NCBI RefSeq assembly: GCF_001644605.1
Contig: NZ_CP011388.1
Span: forward strand, 582,501-646,500
Length of the DNA stretch: 64,000 nt
Direction of reading: 5' to 3'
From: Paenibacillus swuensis
Lineage (GTDB): Bacteria; Bacillota; Bacilli; Paenibacillales; DY6
Shown here: positions 8,125 through 17,218 of the stretch, in pieces
How the letters are laid out: each line of letters begins with the position of its first letter
Numbering within the stretch: position 1 is the stretch's first letter
Notes under the pieces: model-generated
The model's database searches: none
Told to the model about the DNA's origin: nothing
What the model saw: the letters and a program-made list of their open reading frames with translations, nothing else
Position numbers and translations under genes: made by a program

Positions 8125-9411
8125 TTATATCGAAGCAAACAAAGAATCCCCGTTCAAAATACTAAGAACTTCTGTCAGCGGAACATAAAGGCGGCCATCT
8201 TTCAGAATTCCATCCGTCGGACCTTCCCAGACCGAATCTGCTGAGTCTAGGGTATAACGCATTTCTTGTTCCCCATAATGCCAACTCACCTCATCGGTAT
8301 CGGAGTTCCAAGTCAGATTGCCTTCCGTTTCGTTGGCTATAGATCGCAGCGCAACGAAGGCTTGTTCATTCTGATAGATCACCTCGGATTTCGGGAAACG
8401 AACCGATGCATCCCGCCACTTCGTCTCTAGATATCCTTTTGCCGGAGGTGCCGCCTGAATTTTTTCACGGACCGATACAGCGAGGTTGGGACCCTGGCTT
8501 TCTTTTTTCACTATGGGAGCAAAAGAACTCTCTCTGAGGAATTCCGCATACGACGTCGTCCGCTTCCACTTCGTCTGGGGACCAACCGCAAACACCACGG
8601 GCTTTACTTGTTCCGTCATGGCCGCGAAGTGATATCCCTTCTCTTTCAACATCTTGATAATGGCGGGGAGTGCCTTTACCGATTCCTCATGGCCTGTCCC
8701 GTCATGCATCAGCACTACCGCTTCATGCCCGAACTTGCTGGAGCGCACAGCTTCCACAATCTCGGATGCAGGCACATTGCGCCGTTTGGCATCCCGGCTG
8801 TCGATATTCCAGTCATGCACCTGATAACCTGCCTGGTCCATAAAGTAGAAATAGAAAGCATCGAAGTTCCGATACGTGCCGCCAGGTGCGCGCACCAGCT
8901 TCGGCGCCTCGCCTACCGCTTTCACAAAGGCGCGTTCCGTCCTTTGAATCTGCTCCCAGAACGCCGCGAAATCTCCATATATATCACTATATTCATGGTC
9001 ATAGGTGTGGTTTCCAAGCGCGTGACCTTCCTTTAGCACACGACGCACATAGTCCGGATGCGCTTGGACCGCTTCGCCTAATTGAAAGAAAGTAGCCTTC
9101 ACATCCTCGGCCGCCAGAATGTCCAGCACTTGCGGCGTCAATGCGCTTGGACCGTCATCAAAGGTCAGATACACCGTCTTTTGCTCCGGAACAACATAGG
9201 ATTGCTCCTTCAGAATTCGTTCCCCGCGCGCTAACTGCTTGTATAATTCCTCACCCGACGCAACCGTTCTCCGCTGTTCCGCACGGACGCTGTCTTTCAT
9301 AGCCGACAAAGCGATTACTCCTATACATCCAATCCACAGCAAAATTCGCAAAACGAAACCCGCAACCCCTGCCGCGCGCTGTAACTTCCGCAACCATCCG
9401 TTCCCGTCCAT
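8125..9411 (-). CDS. Membrane-anchored polysaccharide deacetylase with C-terminal copper-amine-oxidase-N-like domain
   Basis: 428 residues. A single hydrophobic anchor at about residues 15-37 puts the enzyme outside the membrane. The NodB domain (CE4) has all expected motifs: TFDDGPS (83-89, catalytic and metal Asp), NHTYDH (134-139, metal His), RAPGGTYR (~174-181) and LMHDG. CE4 enzymes remove N- or O-acetyl groups from peptidoglycan or other wall glycans. The last ~130 residues, ending GRLYVPLTEVLSIL, resemble the copper amine oxidase N-terminal-like domain common in Paenibacillus surface proteins. The ATG at 9411 sits eight bases after GGAGG. Substrate is unknown. Confidence 0.9.
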   Translation of the reverse strand: MDGNGWLRKLQRAAGVAGFVLRILLWIGCIGVIALSAMKDSVRAEQRRTVASGEELYKQLARGERILKEQSYVVPEQKTVYLTFDDGPSALTPQVLDILAAEDVKATFFQLGEAVQAHPDYVRRVLKEGHALGNHTYDHEYSDIYGDFAAFWEQIQRTERAFVKAVGEAPKLVRAPGGTYRNFDAFYFYFMDQAGYQVHDWNIDSRDAKRRNVPASEIVEAVRSSKFGHEAVVLMHDGTGHEESVKALPAIIKMLKEKGYHFAAMTEQVKPVVFAVGPQTKWKRTTSYAEFLRESSFAPIVKKESQGPNLAVSVREKIQAAPPAKGYLETKWRDASVRFPKSEVIYQNEQAFVALRSIANETEGNLTWNSDTDEVSWHYGEQEMRYTLDSADSVWEGPTDGILKDGRLYVPLTEVLSILNGDSLFASI

Positions 9412-9502
9412 TCATCCATCCTCCGTTAATCGCTAAAGTCGTTTTACTAGAGGATATGGAAGAATCACAATAAATATACTATTGCATCTCTCATGCCAAA
9501 AG

Positions 9503-9534
9503 AAAAACCTCTCAGAGTCCGCTCTGAAAGGTTT
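9503..9534 (-). terminator. Intrinsic terminator after bcp
   Basis: Stem AAACCT-TCAGAG / CTCTGA-AGGTTT with a minus-strand T-run. It ends the ABC-transporter/bcp operon. Confidence 0.85.
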
Positions 9535-9547
9535 AGTAGATGTGAAT

Positions 9548-10027
9548 TTACAAGGCTTGAACAGCTTCCAATACATCGGCAATATGGTTCTTAATCTTCA
9601 CCTTGCGCCATGCTTTTACTAGATTTCCTTCGGCGTCTATGAGGAAGGTAGAGCGCTCCACACCCATGTACTCCCGGCCATATAGCTTCTTTAGCGTCCA
9701 TACGCCGTAAAGTTCACAAACCGCGTGATCCGCATCCGATAACAAAGGAAACGGCAGATCATATTTGGCGATAAACTTTCCGTGCGCCTTCAAATCATCC
9801 GGGGAGATGCCAATGACCTCGGTGTTGTGCTTACGAAACTGACCGTTAAAGTCTCTGAAATCACAGGATTCCTGCGTACAAGTCGGGGTGTTGTCTTTGG
9901 GATAAAAGTAAAGCACCACATGCTTGCCTCGGTAGTCACTCAGTTTAATGTCCGCCCCGGTAGAAGACGGCAATGTAAAATCCGGAACGGGCTGACCCGC
10001 TTCAAGCGGAGTCTGGGTTTGGGACAT
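9548..10027 (-). CDS. bcp: Thioredoxin-dependent thiol peroxidase (BCP/PrxQ)
   Basis: 159 residues, typical of BCP. It reduces hydrogen peroxide and organic hydroperoxides in the cytoplasm using thioredoxin. The active site TPTCTQESCDFRD supplies the peroxidatic Cys50 and resolving Cys55, spaced by four residues as in E. coli Bcp. The start follows AGAGGTGA. It lies 36 bp after the second ABC permease on the same strand, so it is probably co-transcribed with the exporter, an arrangement of unclear meaning. Confidence 0.95.
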   Translation of the reverse strand: MSQTQTPLEAGQPVPDFTLPSSTGADIKLSDYRGKHVVLYFYPKDNTPTCTQESCDFRDFNGQFRKHNTEVIGISPDDLKAHGKFIAKYDLPFPLLSDADHAVCELYGVWTLKKLYGREYMGVERSTFLIDAEGNLVKAWRKVKIKNHIADVLEAVQAL

Positions 10028-10063
10028 GCTGATTCACCTCTTATGTTATCATTTCGTTTCCAA

Positions 10064-10849
10064 TTATGAACCTGCACCGCGGTAACGTTTCACACCGTAT
10101 TTCCAGACCGTCAGACCGATCCATAGAAATACCAGTCCTACCACAGGCGTCAACAACGAGAAGCCGCGGGACACCTCTTTGTGAAGGAAGAACGCAGCCG
10201 GGTAAATGCCGACAAAAGCAAACGGCAGAATCCAAGTAAGCAAGATCCGAATCGCTTTATTATAGATGGTGACCGGGTAACGGCCGTAGTTCTGGATATT
10301 CCACATCAGGGGCAAAATACCGGTCGGCGCGTCCGAGAAGAACGCGATGGCCGTCAAAGCCGTATAAATGCCCATATAGATCATAGATGCCCCCAACACC
10401 ATCACGATAAACACGAGAGGATCATACCACATCATCTGCAGATCCATCTGTGTCCATGCCCACCCCATGATGATCAGCCCCATCAGGGAACCGACCAGCG
10501 AAGGAGGGTCCATGTTCTCCAGCGTCACTTGAAACAGATTGTGAGCAGGACGGGTTAACACCCGGTCAAATTCGCCTTTCACGATGTATTTCTCGCTAAA
10601 ACCCCACAGGTTAAAGAAACATGAGAATATGCCGTAAGGCACCATGAAAAATCCGTAAATGAAAATAATTTCTTCCTGCGTCCAGCCGCCCAAGAGCGTT
10701 GTGTGCGTAAATACAATCAGGATAAAGAATAAGTTCATCCCTTGAAACATCAGATCGGCGAGCAACTCCACCGCTAAATCCGCGCGATAAGTCAACTTGG
10801 TTTTTACATAGTTTTTGAAATATTCACTGAATAATTGAACGTAAAACAT
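10064..10849 (-). CDS. ABC-2 type transporter permease (second subunit)
   Basis: 261 residues with about six membrane segments and no catalytic motif. Its start (10849) follows an AAGGGGGG box that overlaps the end of the preceding permease gene, which stops seven bases earlier. With its partner and the ATPase at 11643 it forms a heterodimeric ABC-2 exporter of the group once annotated as DUF990. The internal phrase GEFDRVLTRPAHNLF is characteristic of this permease pair. Exported substrate is unknown. Confidence 0.85.
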   Translation of the reverse strand: MFYVQLFSEYFKNYVKTKLTYRADLAVELLADLMFQGMNLFFILIVFTHTTLLGGWTQEEIIFIYGFFMVPYGIFSCFFNLWGFSEKYIVKGEFDRVLTRPAHNLFQVTLENMDPPSLVGSLMGLIIMGWAWTQMDLQMMWYDPLVFIVMVLGASMIYMGIYTALTAIAFFSDAPTGILPLMWNIQNYGRYPVTIYNKAIRILLTWILPFAFVGIYPAAFFLHKEVSRGFSLLTPVVGLVFLWIGLTVWKYGVKRYRGAGS

Positions 10850-10855
10850 CTCTCG

Positions 10856-11650
10856 TTACCCCCCTTGCACGAACAGGCGCTGTCTGGCCGTACGCCATGT
10901 CAGACCGATCGGAATAATCAGCACCGCGAACCAGATAACCTGGATGCCCAGAACCTGCAGCGCGGCTGTACCGACCGTCTTGCCCGTGAACACAGAGCCC
11001 GGCAAATACGTGATGGCTTGAAACGGCAACCACTCCATCAGCGGCTTGAACCACCCCGGGAAGAACGAGATCGGGACAATTAAACCCGAGAATAAATCGA
11101 CAATGACCCGCTTCATGCGCATCATGCCTTCATTATTCTCCACGAAGAAGGCGAACAATCCTGTAAGAATGTTAATTTGTGAATTAATCAGAAAACTGAA
11201 GAACAACATGACTAAGAAGATCGCCCAAGTGGCCGGGTCCGTCGGCAGCCGCACCGGAAACAGGAGCGTCACGAGCGCCATGCCCGGTATCATGAACAAC
11301 AGGAAGCGGAAGAGGCCTTCGCCGAGTCCTTGCATCATTTTGACCAAAAGATAGTTGTACGGCCGGATGAACTGAATAGCCACGCTCCCGTCCCGGATAT
11401 CATTCGCGATTTCCCGGTCCAGGTTGTTAAAGTAGAAAGCGCGGGCCATCCAGGATACAGCCACGTAAGTGGTCATCTGCCCCACAGACAGGCCGCCGAG
11501 CTGCTCCTGCGTTCCGTATATGGCTTTCCACAAGAAATAGTAGGCGCCGATATTAATGGCATAAATTAAAATACCGGAATAATAATTAACCCTGTACGCC
11601 AGCATCATCAGAAACCGGATCCGGATAAAGTCGGTATAGGCGCTAAGCAT
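10856..11650 (-). CDS. ABC-2 type transporter permease (first subunit)
   Basis: 265 residues with about six membrane segments (for example MTTYVAVSWMARAFYF, LLFMIPGMALVTLLF, WAIFLVMLFFSFLI). I chose the ATG at 11650 because it overlaps the stop of the ATPase gene in an ATGCTTAG junction and has a GGGTGAG box upstream; a longer frame from 11716 would overlap the ATPase by 74 bp without a ribosome binding site. The phrase IRDGSVAIQFIRPYNYLLVK matches the paired permease at 10064, suggesting the two diverged from one ancestor. Confidence 0.85.
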   Translation of the reverse strand: MLSAYTDFIRIRFLMMLAYRVNYYSGILIYAINIGAYYFLWKAIYGTQEQLGGLSVGQMTTYVAVSWMARAFYFNNLDREIANDIRDGSVAIQFIRPYNYLLVKMMQGLGEGLFRFLLFMIPGMALVTLLFPVRLPTDPATWAIFLVMLFFSFLINSQINILTGLFAFFVENNEGMMRMKRVIVDLFSGLIVPISFFPGWFKPLMEWLPFQAITYLPGSVFTGKTVGTAALQVLGIQVIWFAVLIIPIGLTWRTARQRLFVQGG

Positions 11651-12662
11651 GAATCGTCTCACCCGCCGTACCTGTTCGGTAAATTTCGCGTACGATGTCG
11701 TCGGTATTGGTTTCAATGATCTTGATATCGCGAATATCGGTTGAACCTACGACACGGCTTAGCACATCGGATACATTCACTTCCAGCGGAATCCACACTT
11801 TGGCTGTAACTTCATTCTCCGGAGACCATTCCACGTTCAAGCCCGCAGTTAATAGTCTTAATTTCTCCAGCTCGTAATGCCCCGCGAATTGGAACTGAAC
11901 TTCTTTCCCCTTGCCCCACTTCGCCTTCATATCGTCCAGTCCGCCGTCATAAATAATCTGACCGTCATCCAACATGATGACGCGGGAGCATAAAGCTTCG
12001 ATATCTTGTAAATCATGGGTGGTAAGCAGAATTGTGGTTTCATAGCGTTGGTTCAGAGATTTCAGGAATTCCCGGATTTCTGTCTTCACCACAATGTCCA
12101 AGCCGATGGTAGGCTCATCCAGAAACAGAATGGCCGGATTATGAATAAGCGAAGCCGCCAGCTCGCAACGCATCCGCTGTCCAAGACTTAGCTTGCGAAC
12201 CGGCCTGTTCAACAGTTCCTGAAGCTGCAGACGTTCCACAAGCTCGTCCAACCGGAGCTTAAACTCCCGTTCTCCCACACGATACACTTTACGCAGGAGG
12301 TTGAATGACTCAATCACGCCGATATCCCACCACAGCTGACTGCGCTGCCCGAAGACGACGCCGATATTCTGCACAAACTTCTCTCTGTCCTGATGAGGCA
12401 CGAACCCGTTTACCCGGACGTCTCCCGAGGTAGGCACCAGAATGCCTGTAAGCATCTTGATCGTTGTGGACTTCCCGGCGCCGTTCTCGCCGATATACCC
12501 GCATATTTCCCCCTTCGGAATTTGGAATGAAATATCTTTCACCGCGGAGACATGCGTGTATTCCCGTTTGAATAAATCTTTAAGAGCGCCTGAGACACCC
12601 TCCCGATTTTTCTGAATCTGAAAGTCTTTTCTTAACTCGCGCACATCTATTGCATGCAACAT
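11643..12662 (-). CDS. ABC transporter ATP-binding protein (ABC-2 exporter)
   Basis: 339 residues. Motifs in order: Walker A GENGAGKST, Q-loop region in GVVFGQRSQLWWD, signature LSLGQRMRCELAASL, Walker B PAILFLDEP with D-loop IGLD, and switch His in LLTTHDLQD. A C-terminal extension of about 90 residues follows. It powers the two downstream permeases; translation is coupled through an 8-bp overlap. The gene is divergent from the LCP gene at 12795, with 132 bp between the starts. Confidence 0.93.
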   Translation of the reverse strand: MLHAIDVRELRKDFQIQKNREGVSGALKDLFKREYTHVSAVKDISFQIPKGEICGYIGENGAGKSTTIKMLTGILVPTSGDVRVNGFVPHQDREKFVQNIGVVFGQRSQLWWDIGVIESFNLLRKVYRVGEREFKLRLDELVERLQLQELLNRPVRKLSLGQRMRCELAASLIHNPAILFLDEPTIGLDIVVKTEIREFLKSLNQRYETTILLTTHDLQDIEALCSRVIMLDDGQIIYDGGLDDMKAKWGKGKEVQFQFAGHYELEKLRLLTAGLNVEWSPENEVTAKVWIPLEVNVSDVLSRVVGSTDIRDIKIIETNTDDIVREIYRTGTAGETIHA

Positions 12663-12794
12663 TTGCAGAATCCTCCATCTTTCGACATATATTGTTTATC
12701 TTTTGTGGAAAAAAATTGCTCGTCCCCGTATAATAAGTGGGTATATGCATTTTACAGGTATCATTCGTGAACATCAAGGAAGGGAAGATACACT

Positions 12795-13823
12795 ATGCGC
12801 AGAACGATCAAGTGGGGAGTTTCCATCCTATCCCTCATTATTATAGCTTTTGTGGCCTATTACGGGTATGGATTGTATAATGCTGCAGACAAGTTCAGTA
12901 AAGACCCGGATACATCCCGTTTCGGAGACTTTATACCTGTGAAGGAGCAGGAGCCGCCGAAATGGGAAGGCCAGGAGCGCGTGAACATTCTGATTCTCGG
13001 CGGGGATGAAAGAGGCTTGCGCGCAAACGAAACGCCTCGCTCGGACTCCATGATGGTCGCTTCCCTGGACCCGGTGACGAAGAAGGGCTTCATCTTCTCG
13101 ATTCTGCGGGATACTTACGTTGACATTCCGGAACATCGGGATAATCGGGTGAATGTCGCGTTAACGCTGGGCGGTCCGGAGCTTGCGATGAAGACGGTCA
13201 GTGACTATTTGGGCATTCCCATTCAATACTACTTGTATACCGATTTCCAAGGCTTTATCGCATTGGTGGATTCCATCGGCGGGATTGATCTGGATGTGGA
13301 GAAAGATATGCATTATGTGGACGCTGCGGATGACCATGTTTACGATATTGATTTAAAGAAAGGCCTTCAACACTTGGACGGCAAAAAATCCCTTCAATAC
13401 GTTCGCTTCCGCCACGATGCGCAATCCGATTTCACTCGTACGGAACGGCAACGTAAATTCCTGAAGGCTGTCGCCGATAAGATGCAAACGACGACATCGC
13501 TGATGAAGCTGCCGGATATTATGAGCGATATCGCACCGTATGTTGAGACGAATCTGTCGGTAACCGATATGCTCAAGCTGGGACGGCTGGGCTATGAGAG
13601 CAAGGCTTCCGGTGTGGAAACCGTGCAGATCCCGCCGTCAGAGCTTATCTATGATGACCGTGTAGGCGGCGCTTCCGTCTTACGGGCCGATGAGGACAAA
13701 CTGCGCGATTATGTGCAGGAGCTGTTCGAAGCCGCACAGACGCCACCGGAGACGGAGCCCGCTGTGATGGGCGGCAATGACGGTGTGGACATCGTGGACA
13801 CGGTGGGAACTTTGGCAGAGTAG
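12795..13823 (+). CDS. LytR-CpsA-Psr (LCP) family cell-wall glycopolymer ligase
   Basis: 342 residues, one N-terminal membrane anchor (about 7-27) and an extracytoplasmic LCP domain. Conserved acidic and arginine positions appear in ILGGDERGLRANETPRSDSMMVASL, SILRDTYVDIPEH, DSIGGIDLDVEKDM and YVRFRHDAQSDFTRTERQRKFLKAV. LCP enzymes move undecaprenyl-linked teichoic acid or capsule polymers onto peptidoglycan. The ATG follows AAGGAAGGGAAGA. Given the exopolysaccharide locus at 27-45 kb it could attach that polymer, but it is unlinked to it here, so that is speculation. Confidence 0.93.
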   Translation: MRRTIKWGVSILSLIIIAFVAYYGYGLYNAADKFSKDPDTSRFGDFIPVKEQEPPKWEGQERVNILILGGDERGLRANETPRSDSMMVASLDPVTKKGFIFSILRDTYVDIPEHRDNRVNVALTLGGPELAMKTVSDYLGIPIQYYLYTDFQGFIALVDSIGGIDLDVEKDMHYVDAADDHVYDIDLKKGLQHLDGKKSLQYVRFRHDAQSDFTRTERQRKFLKAVADKMQTTTSLMKLPDIMSDIAPYVETNLSVTDMLKLGRLGYESKASGVETVQIPPSELIYDDRVGGASVLRADEDKLRDYVQELFEAAQTPPETEPAVMGGNDGVDIVDTVGTLAE

Positions 13824-13840
13824 GCACGGTAGAATGGTCA

Positions 13841-13880
13841 AAAAAAAAAGCAATCTCGCTGCGAGCGGGATTGCTTTTTT
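13841..13880. terminator. Bidirectional terminator between LCP gene and metE
   Basis: Stem AGCAATCTCGC...GAGCGGGATTGCT flanked by a nine-A run and a six-T run, between convergent genes. Confidence 0.9.
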
Positions 13881-13886
13881 CGTATT

Positions 13887-16169
13887 CTATGAGTGATGCA
13901 CACGGGCGAATTTCGTCGCCGCCACCATATTGCGCAAGGATGCAATCGTTTCACCGGCTCCGCGGGTTTTCAAACCGCAGTCCGGATTAATCCAGAACAA
14001 GCCTGGATCCAGCACACGTAAAGCGCGGTCAATCATGCTTGTCATTTCTTCCACGGCCGGCACCCTCGGACTGTGGATATCATATACGCCTAATCCGATA
14101 CCCAACGGGTAGGTGTTCGATTCGAAGCTATGAATCAGTTCGCCATGGCTGCGGGAAGATTCGATCGAAATAACATCGGCATCCATCGATTCGATCGAGT
14201 TCATCATGTCATGGAATTCGCAATAGCACATATGCGTGTGTATTTGCGTGGAAGGCTGCACTGTGCAGGTGGTCATCCGGAAAGCTTTCACCGCCCAAGT
14301 CAGATACTCGGCTTGATCCTTCTCCTTCAACGGCAGCCCTTCGCGAACCGCCGGCTCGTCAACCTGAATCATGCCGATACCCGAGCGCTCCAACGCTTCC
14401 ACTTCCTGCCTCAAAGCATAAGCCAACTGATAAGCAATCTGTTCCCGCGGCAGATCTTCACGGGTAAAAGACCAATTCATAATCGTAATCGGTCCGGTCA
14501 GCATCCCTTTCACCGGCCTTTGCGTCAAAGATTGCGCATACCTCGTTTCTTCAACGGTCATGCTCTCCGTAAAGGCCACATCTCCGTAAATAATAGGCGG
14601 CTTTACACAACGGGAACCATAGGATTGGACCCAGCCGTTCTGCGTAAACGCGAAGCCCTCAAGCTTCTCGCCAAAAAACTCAACCATATCCGTCCGCTCA
14701 AACTCCCCGTGAACGAGCACATCCAGTCCGATGTCTTCCTGCTCCCGAATCCATTCTCCAATCTGCTCACGGATGAAGTGATTGTACCGGTCAGGAGACC
14801 ACTCTCCTTTACGCCACAACAAGCGGGCTTTACGTACTTCAGCTGTTTGAGGGAAACTGCCGATTGTCGTGGTCGGAAGAAACGGCAGCTGCCATGTATC
14901 CCGTTGAATCGCATGGCGTTCTGAGAAAGGCAGACTTCGCACGAGAGGTTGCTTTAATATGCCTTTCACCGCCTGATGGATGTCGGCTCGATTCCGTTCG
15001 TCGGACAGTTGAATAGCCTTATGCGCTTGTTGACTTCTATCCATATGCTCACTAGTTAATGTGTCACTGTCGGCGGAAGCGGCCTTTGTCAGAAGGACAA
15101 GCTCGTCCAGCTTTTCGTCCGCAAAAGCCAGTGCGTTCTTGAGATGAGAACCAAGCTTAGCTTCATGGTCTACGGTCACGGGAACATGAAGTAAACTGCA
15201 GGACGATTGGATGATCAGGCTATCCTCTGAAACGTAACGGCTGATCTCATCGATGATTGCCTTCTTATCGTGAAGCGATGCCTTCCAAATGCTGCGTCCG
15301 TCGATGATGCCTGCGCCAAGTATTTTGCCTGTGGGAAAACCGTGAACTTGTAGCGCCTTCATATTTCCGGCATACCCGTGAACGAAGTCCAGCCCGATCC
15401 CTTGAACAGGTAACGCGACGATGTCGGAGTAATGTTCCAAGGACTCAAAGTACGTCTGCAGCATCACGTTCAAGTTTGGAGCGGAAGCCGTAAGCGTCTC
15501 ATAAATTCGCTTGAGCCTCGTCAAGTCGTCTTCGTCCAGCTTCGTTACGAGAATCGGCTCGTCCACTTGTACCCACTGCGCGCCTTCCGCGGACAATTCC
15601 TGAAGAACCCGCACATAAAGCGGGAGCAGCCGGTTAAGCCAGGAATCGATCTCGGAGGGATTGTATCCCTTGGACAACTTCAAGAAGGTTAACGGACCCA
15701 GGATGACCGGTTTACCCTCGATGCCAAGCTTCTCCTTGGCTTCACGGTAAGCGATCAAAGGTTTATTCTCTGTAAGCAGAGGCGATGTCCCGTTCAATTC
15801 CGGCACGATATAGTGATAGTTCGTGTTAAACCACTTCGTCATTTCACTAGCGGCCGCATCCTGCGTTCCACGGGCGATTCCGTAATAGACGGACAGGGGG
15901 ACCGCTCCGCCCTGATATGAAAACCGCTCGGGGACAATCCCGAACATCGCCGCTGTATCCAGCACATGATCGTAATAGGAGAAGTCATTGACAGGAATGA
16001 AATCCACTCCCTTCTCCTGCTGTTTACGCAAGTGTCCCAACCGAATGTCCTGCATCTGTTGTTGAAATTCATGTTCTTCAATCCGGCCCGACCAGAACGC
16101 CTCAAGCGCCTTCTTCCACTCCCGGTTCTCCCCGATCCGCGGATAGCCTAACACACTGCTTCTAACCAT
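13887..16169 (-). CDS. metE: Cobalamin-independent methionine synthase
   Basis: 760 residues, full length. It transfers the methyl group of 5-methyltetrahydropteroyltriglutamate to homocysteine in the cytoplasm. The zinc site is visible in HIHTHMCYCEFHD and later NPDCGLKTR; two homologous (beta/alpha)8 barrels are expected, starting with VLGYPRIGENREWKKALE. The ATG at 16169 follows AGAGGGG. The gene lies downstream of a LysR regulator on the same strand, with a predicted promoter and Met-box-like operator between them. I see no SAM riboswitch in the 116-bp leader. Confidence 0.98.
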   Translation of the reverse strand: MVRSSVLGYPRIGENREWKKALEAFWSGRIEEHEFQQQMQDIRLGHLRKQQEKGVDFIPVNDFSYYDHVLDTAAMFGIVPERFSYQGGAVPLSVYYGIARGTQDAAASEMTKWFNTNYHYIVPELNGTSPLLTENKPLIAYREAKEKLGIEGKPVILGPLTFLKLSKGYNPSEIDSWLNRLLPLYVRVLQELSAEGAQWVQVDEPILVTKLDEDDLTRLKRIYETLTASAPNLNVMLQTYFESLEHYSDIVALPVQGIGLDFVHGYAGNMKALQVHGFPTGKILGAGIIDGRSIWKASLHDKKAIIDEISRYVSEDSLIIQSSCSLLHVPVTVDHEAKLGSHLKNALAFADEKLDELVLLTKAASADSDTLTSEHMDRSQQAHKAIQLSDERNRADIHQAVKGILKQPLVRSLPFSERHAIQRDTWQLPFLPTTTIGSFPQTAEVRKARLLWRKGEWSPDRYNHFIREQIGEWIREQEDIGLDVLVHGEFERTDMVEFFGEKLEGFAFTQNGWVQSYGSRCVKPPIIYGDVAFTESMTVEETRYAQSLTQRPVKGMLTGPITIMNWSFTREDLPREQIAYQLAYALRQEVEALERSGIGMIQVDEPAVREGLPLKEKDQAEYLTWAVKAFRMTTCTVQPSTQIHTHMCYCEFHDMMNSIESMDADVISIESSRSHGELIHSFESNTYPLGIGLGVYDIHSPRVPAVEEMTSMIDRALRVLDPGLFWINPDCGLKTRGAGETIASLRNMVAATKFARVHHS

Positions 16170-16224
16170 CTTGTATACCCCTCTTCGAATGATTTTGATA
16201 AAAAAGGTAGTTGTTACAAGAAAG

Positions 16225-16253
16225 ATATCACGGAATGCCGGCTATAATGTAAA
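16225..16253 (-). promoter_or_regulatory. Predicted metE promoter
   Basis: Minus-strand -35 TTTACA (16253-16248) and a weak -10 TGATAT (16230-16225), 17 bp apart. The weak -10 fits a promoter needing an activator. Confidence 0.5.
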
Positions 16254-16273
16254 TCCATTAACCTATATCTGAT

Positions 16274-16290
16274 TATAGCTTCAGACTATA
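16274..16290 (-). promoter_or_regulatory. Met-box-like LysR operator
   Basis: The sequence TATAGCTTCAGACTATA is a perfect TATAG-N7-CTATA palindrome and differs at two positions from the streptococcal MtaR/MetR Met-box TATAGTTTnAAACTATA (known from comparative genomics). Its centre is about 64 bp upstream of the start site predicted from the -10, the usual activator position for LysR proteins. It overlaps the stop codon of the lysR-like gene. Confidence 0.7.
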
Positions 16291-17197
16291 CCAAAGCGGG
16301 ATGCAAAACCTGATGAAGCTCCTCAATATACGCCAGACCCAGCTTGGAAAGCGAGGCATTGCGATGGGAAATCCACCCGACATGAATCGTTTCATTGCAA
16401 TCCAGAGGAACCGGAATAATCTCATTGCCATTCAGATCCGCGCTTAGCACCCCTGTGGAAATCGTGTACCCGTTCACGCCGATGAGCAGGTTAAACAGCG
16501 TCGCCCGGTCGTTGACACGAATGCTTTTCCGATGGGTTAATGTGCTGAGAATTTCCTCCGAAAAATGAAAGGAATTGAAGTCTCCTTGGTCAAAAGAGAG
16601 ATAAGGATAATCCTCGAGCTGCTCGATGGTCACCACGGATTGCTTCGCGAGCGGATTGCGGATGCTGATGAATATATGCGGTTTGGCCGTAAATAAGGGG
16701 GTGAATTGCAGATTCTCGGTGCGCAGCAGCTTGTTGATTACTTTCTCATTAAACTCATTCAGGTAGAGGATGCCGATTTCACTGCGTAAACTTTTGACAT
16801 CCTCAATGATTTCGTAGGTCTTCGTCTCCCGCAATGCAAACTCATATTCGTCTTGGCCGTGATCCCGCACCAAATTTACAAAGGCGTTCACCGCGAACGC
16901 ATAATGTTGTGTAGATACGGAAAAATGCTGCGCTGAGGGCTTGGCATTAAGGTAACGGCTTTCCAGCAGCTCTGCCTGTTCGACGACCTGACGCGCGTAG
17001 CTTAGAAATTCCACACCCTCCTTGGAGAGCGAAATCCCTTTATTCGTGCGGTCAAAAATCGTAATGCGCAGCTCCACTTCCAGATCCTTGATGGAGTTGG
17101 ACAGACTGGGTTGGGAAATAAACAGCCGCTTGGATGCCTCGTTGATGGATCCTCTGTTCGCGACCTCGATCACATATTTGAGCTGTTGCAGCGTCAT
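16286..17197 (-). CDS. LysR family regulator, MtaR/MetR-like
   Basis: 303 residues. The N-terminal winged helix reads MTLQQLKYVIEVANRGSINE, then AASKRLFISQPSLSNSIKDL, followed by a linker helix and a periplasmic-binding-protein-type effector domain from about residue 90. The N-terminus closely follows the CpsY/MtaR style of Gram-positive methionine regulators. The ATG follows AAGGGGGA. It lies immediately upstream of metE, separated by the Met-box-like site, so control of metE is a reasoned inference. O-acetylserine, homocysteine or another precursor may be the effector; the sequence does not tell which. Confidence 0.88.
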   Translation of the reverse strand: MTLQQLKYVIEVANRGSINEASKRLFISQPSLSNSIKDLEVELRITIFDRTNKGISLSKEGVEFLSYARQVVEQAELLESRYLNAKPSAQHFSVSTQHYAFAVNAFVNLVRDHGQDEYEFALRETKTYEIIEDVKSLRSEIGILYLNEFNEKVINKLLRTENLQFTPLFTAKPHIFISIRNPLAKQSVVTIEQLEDYPYLSFDQGDFNSFHFSEEILSTLTHRKSIRVNDRATLFNLLIGVNGYTISTGVLSADLNGNEIIPVPLDCNETIHVGWISHRNASLSKLGLAYIEELHQVLHPALV

Positions 17198-17218
17198 TGG
17201 ATATCCCCCTTTGGCGAT

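Noticed and set aside
14130-14924. 264-codon open frame on the plus strand
   Set aside because: Entirely antisense to metE, whose frame has full family motifs; no ribosome binding site and no recognisable protein.
16170-16285. SAM (S-box) riboswitch or T-box in the metE leader
   Set aside because: The leader is only 116 bp and lacks the S-box core bases; the LysR Met-box explains regulation better.
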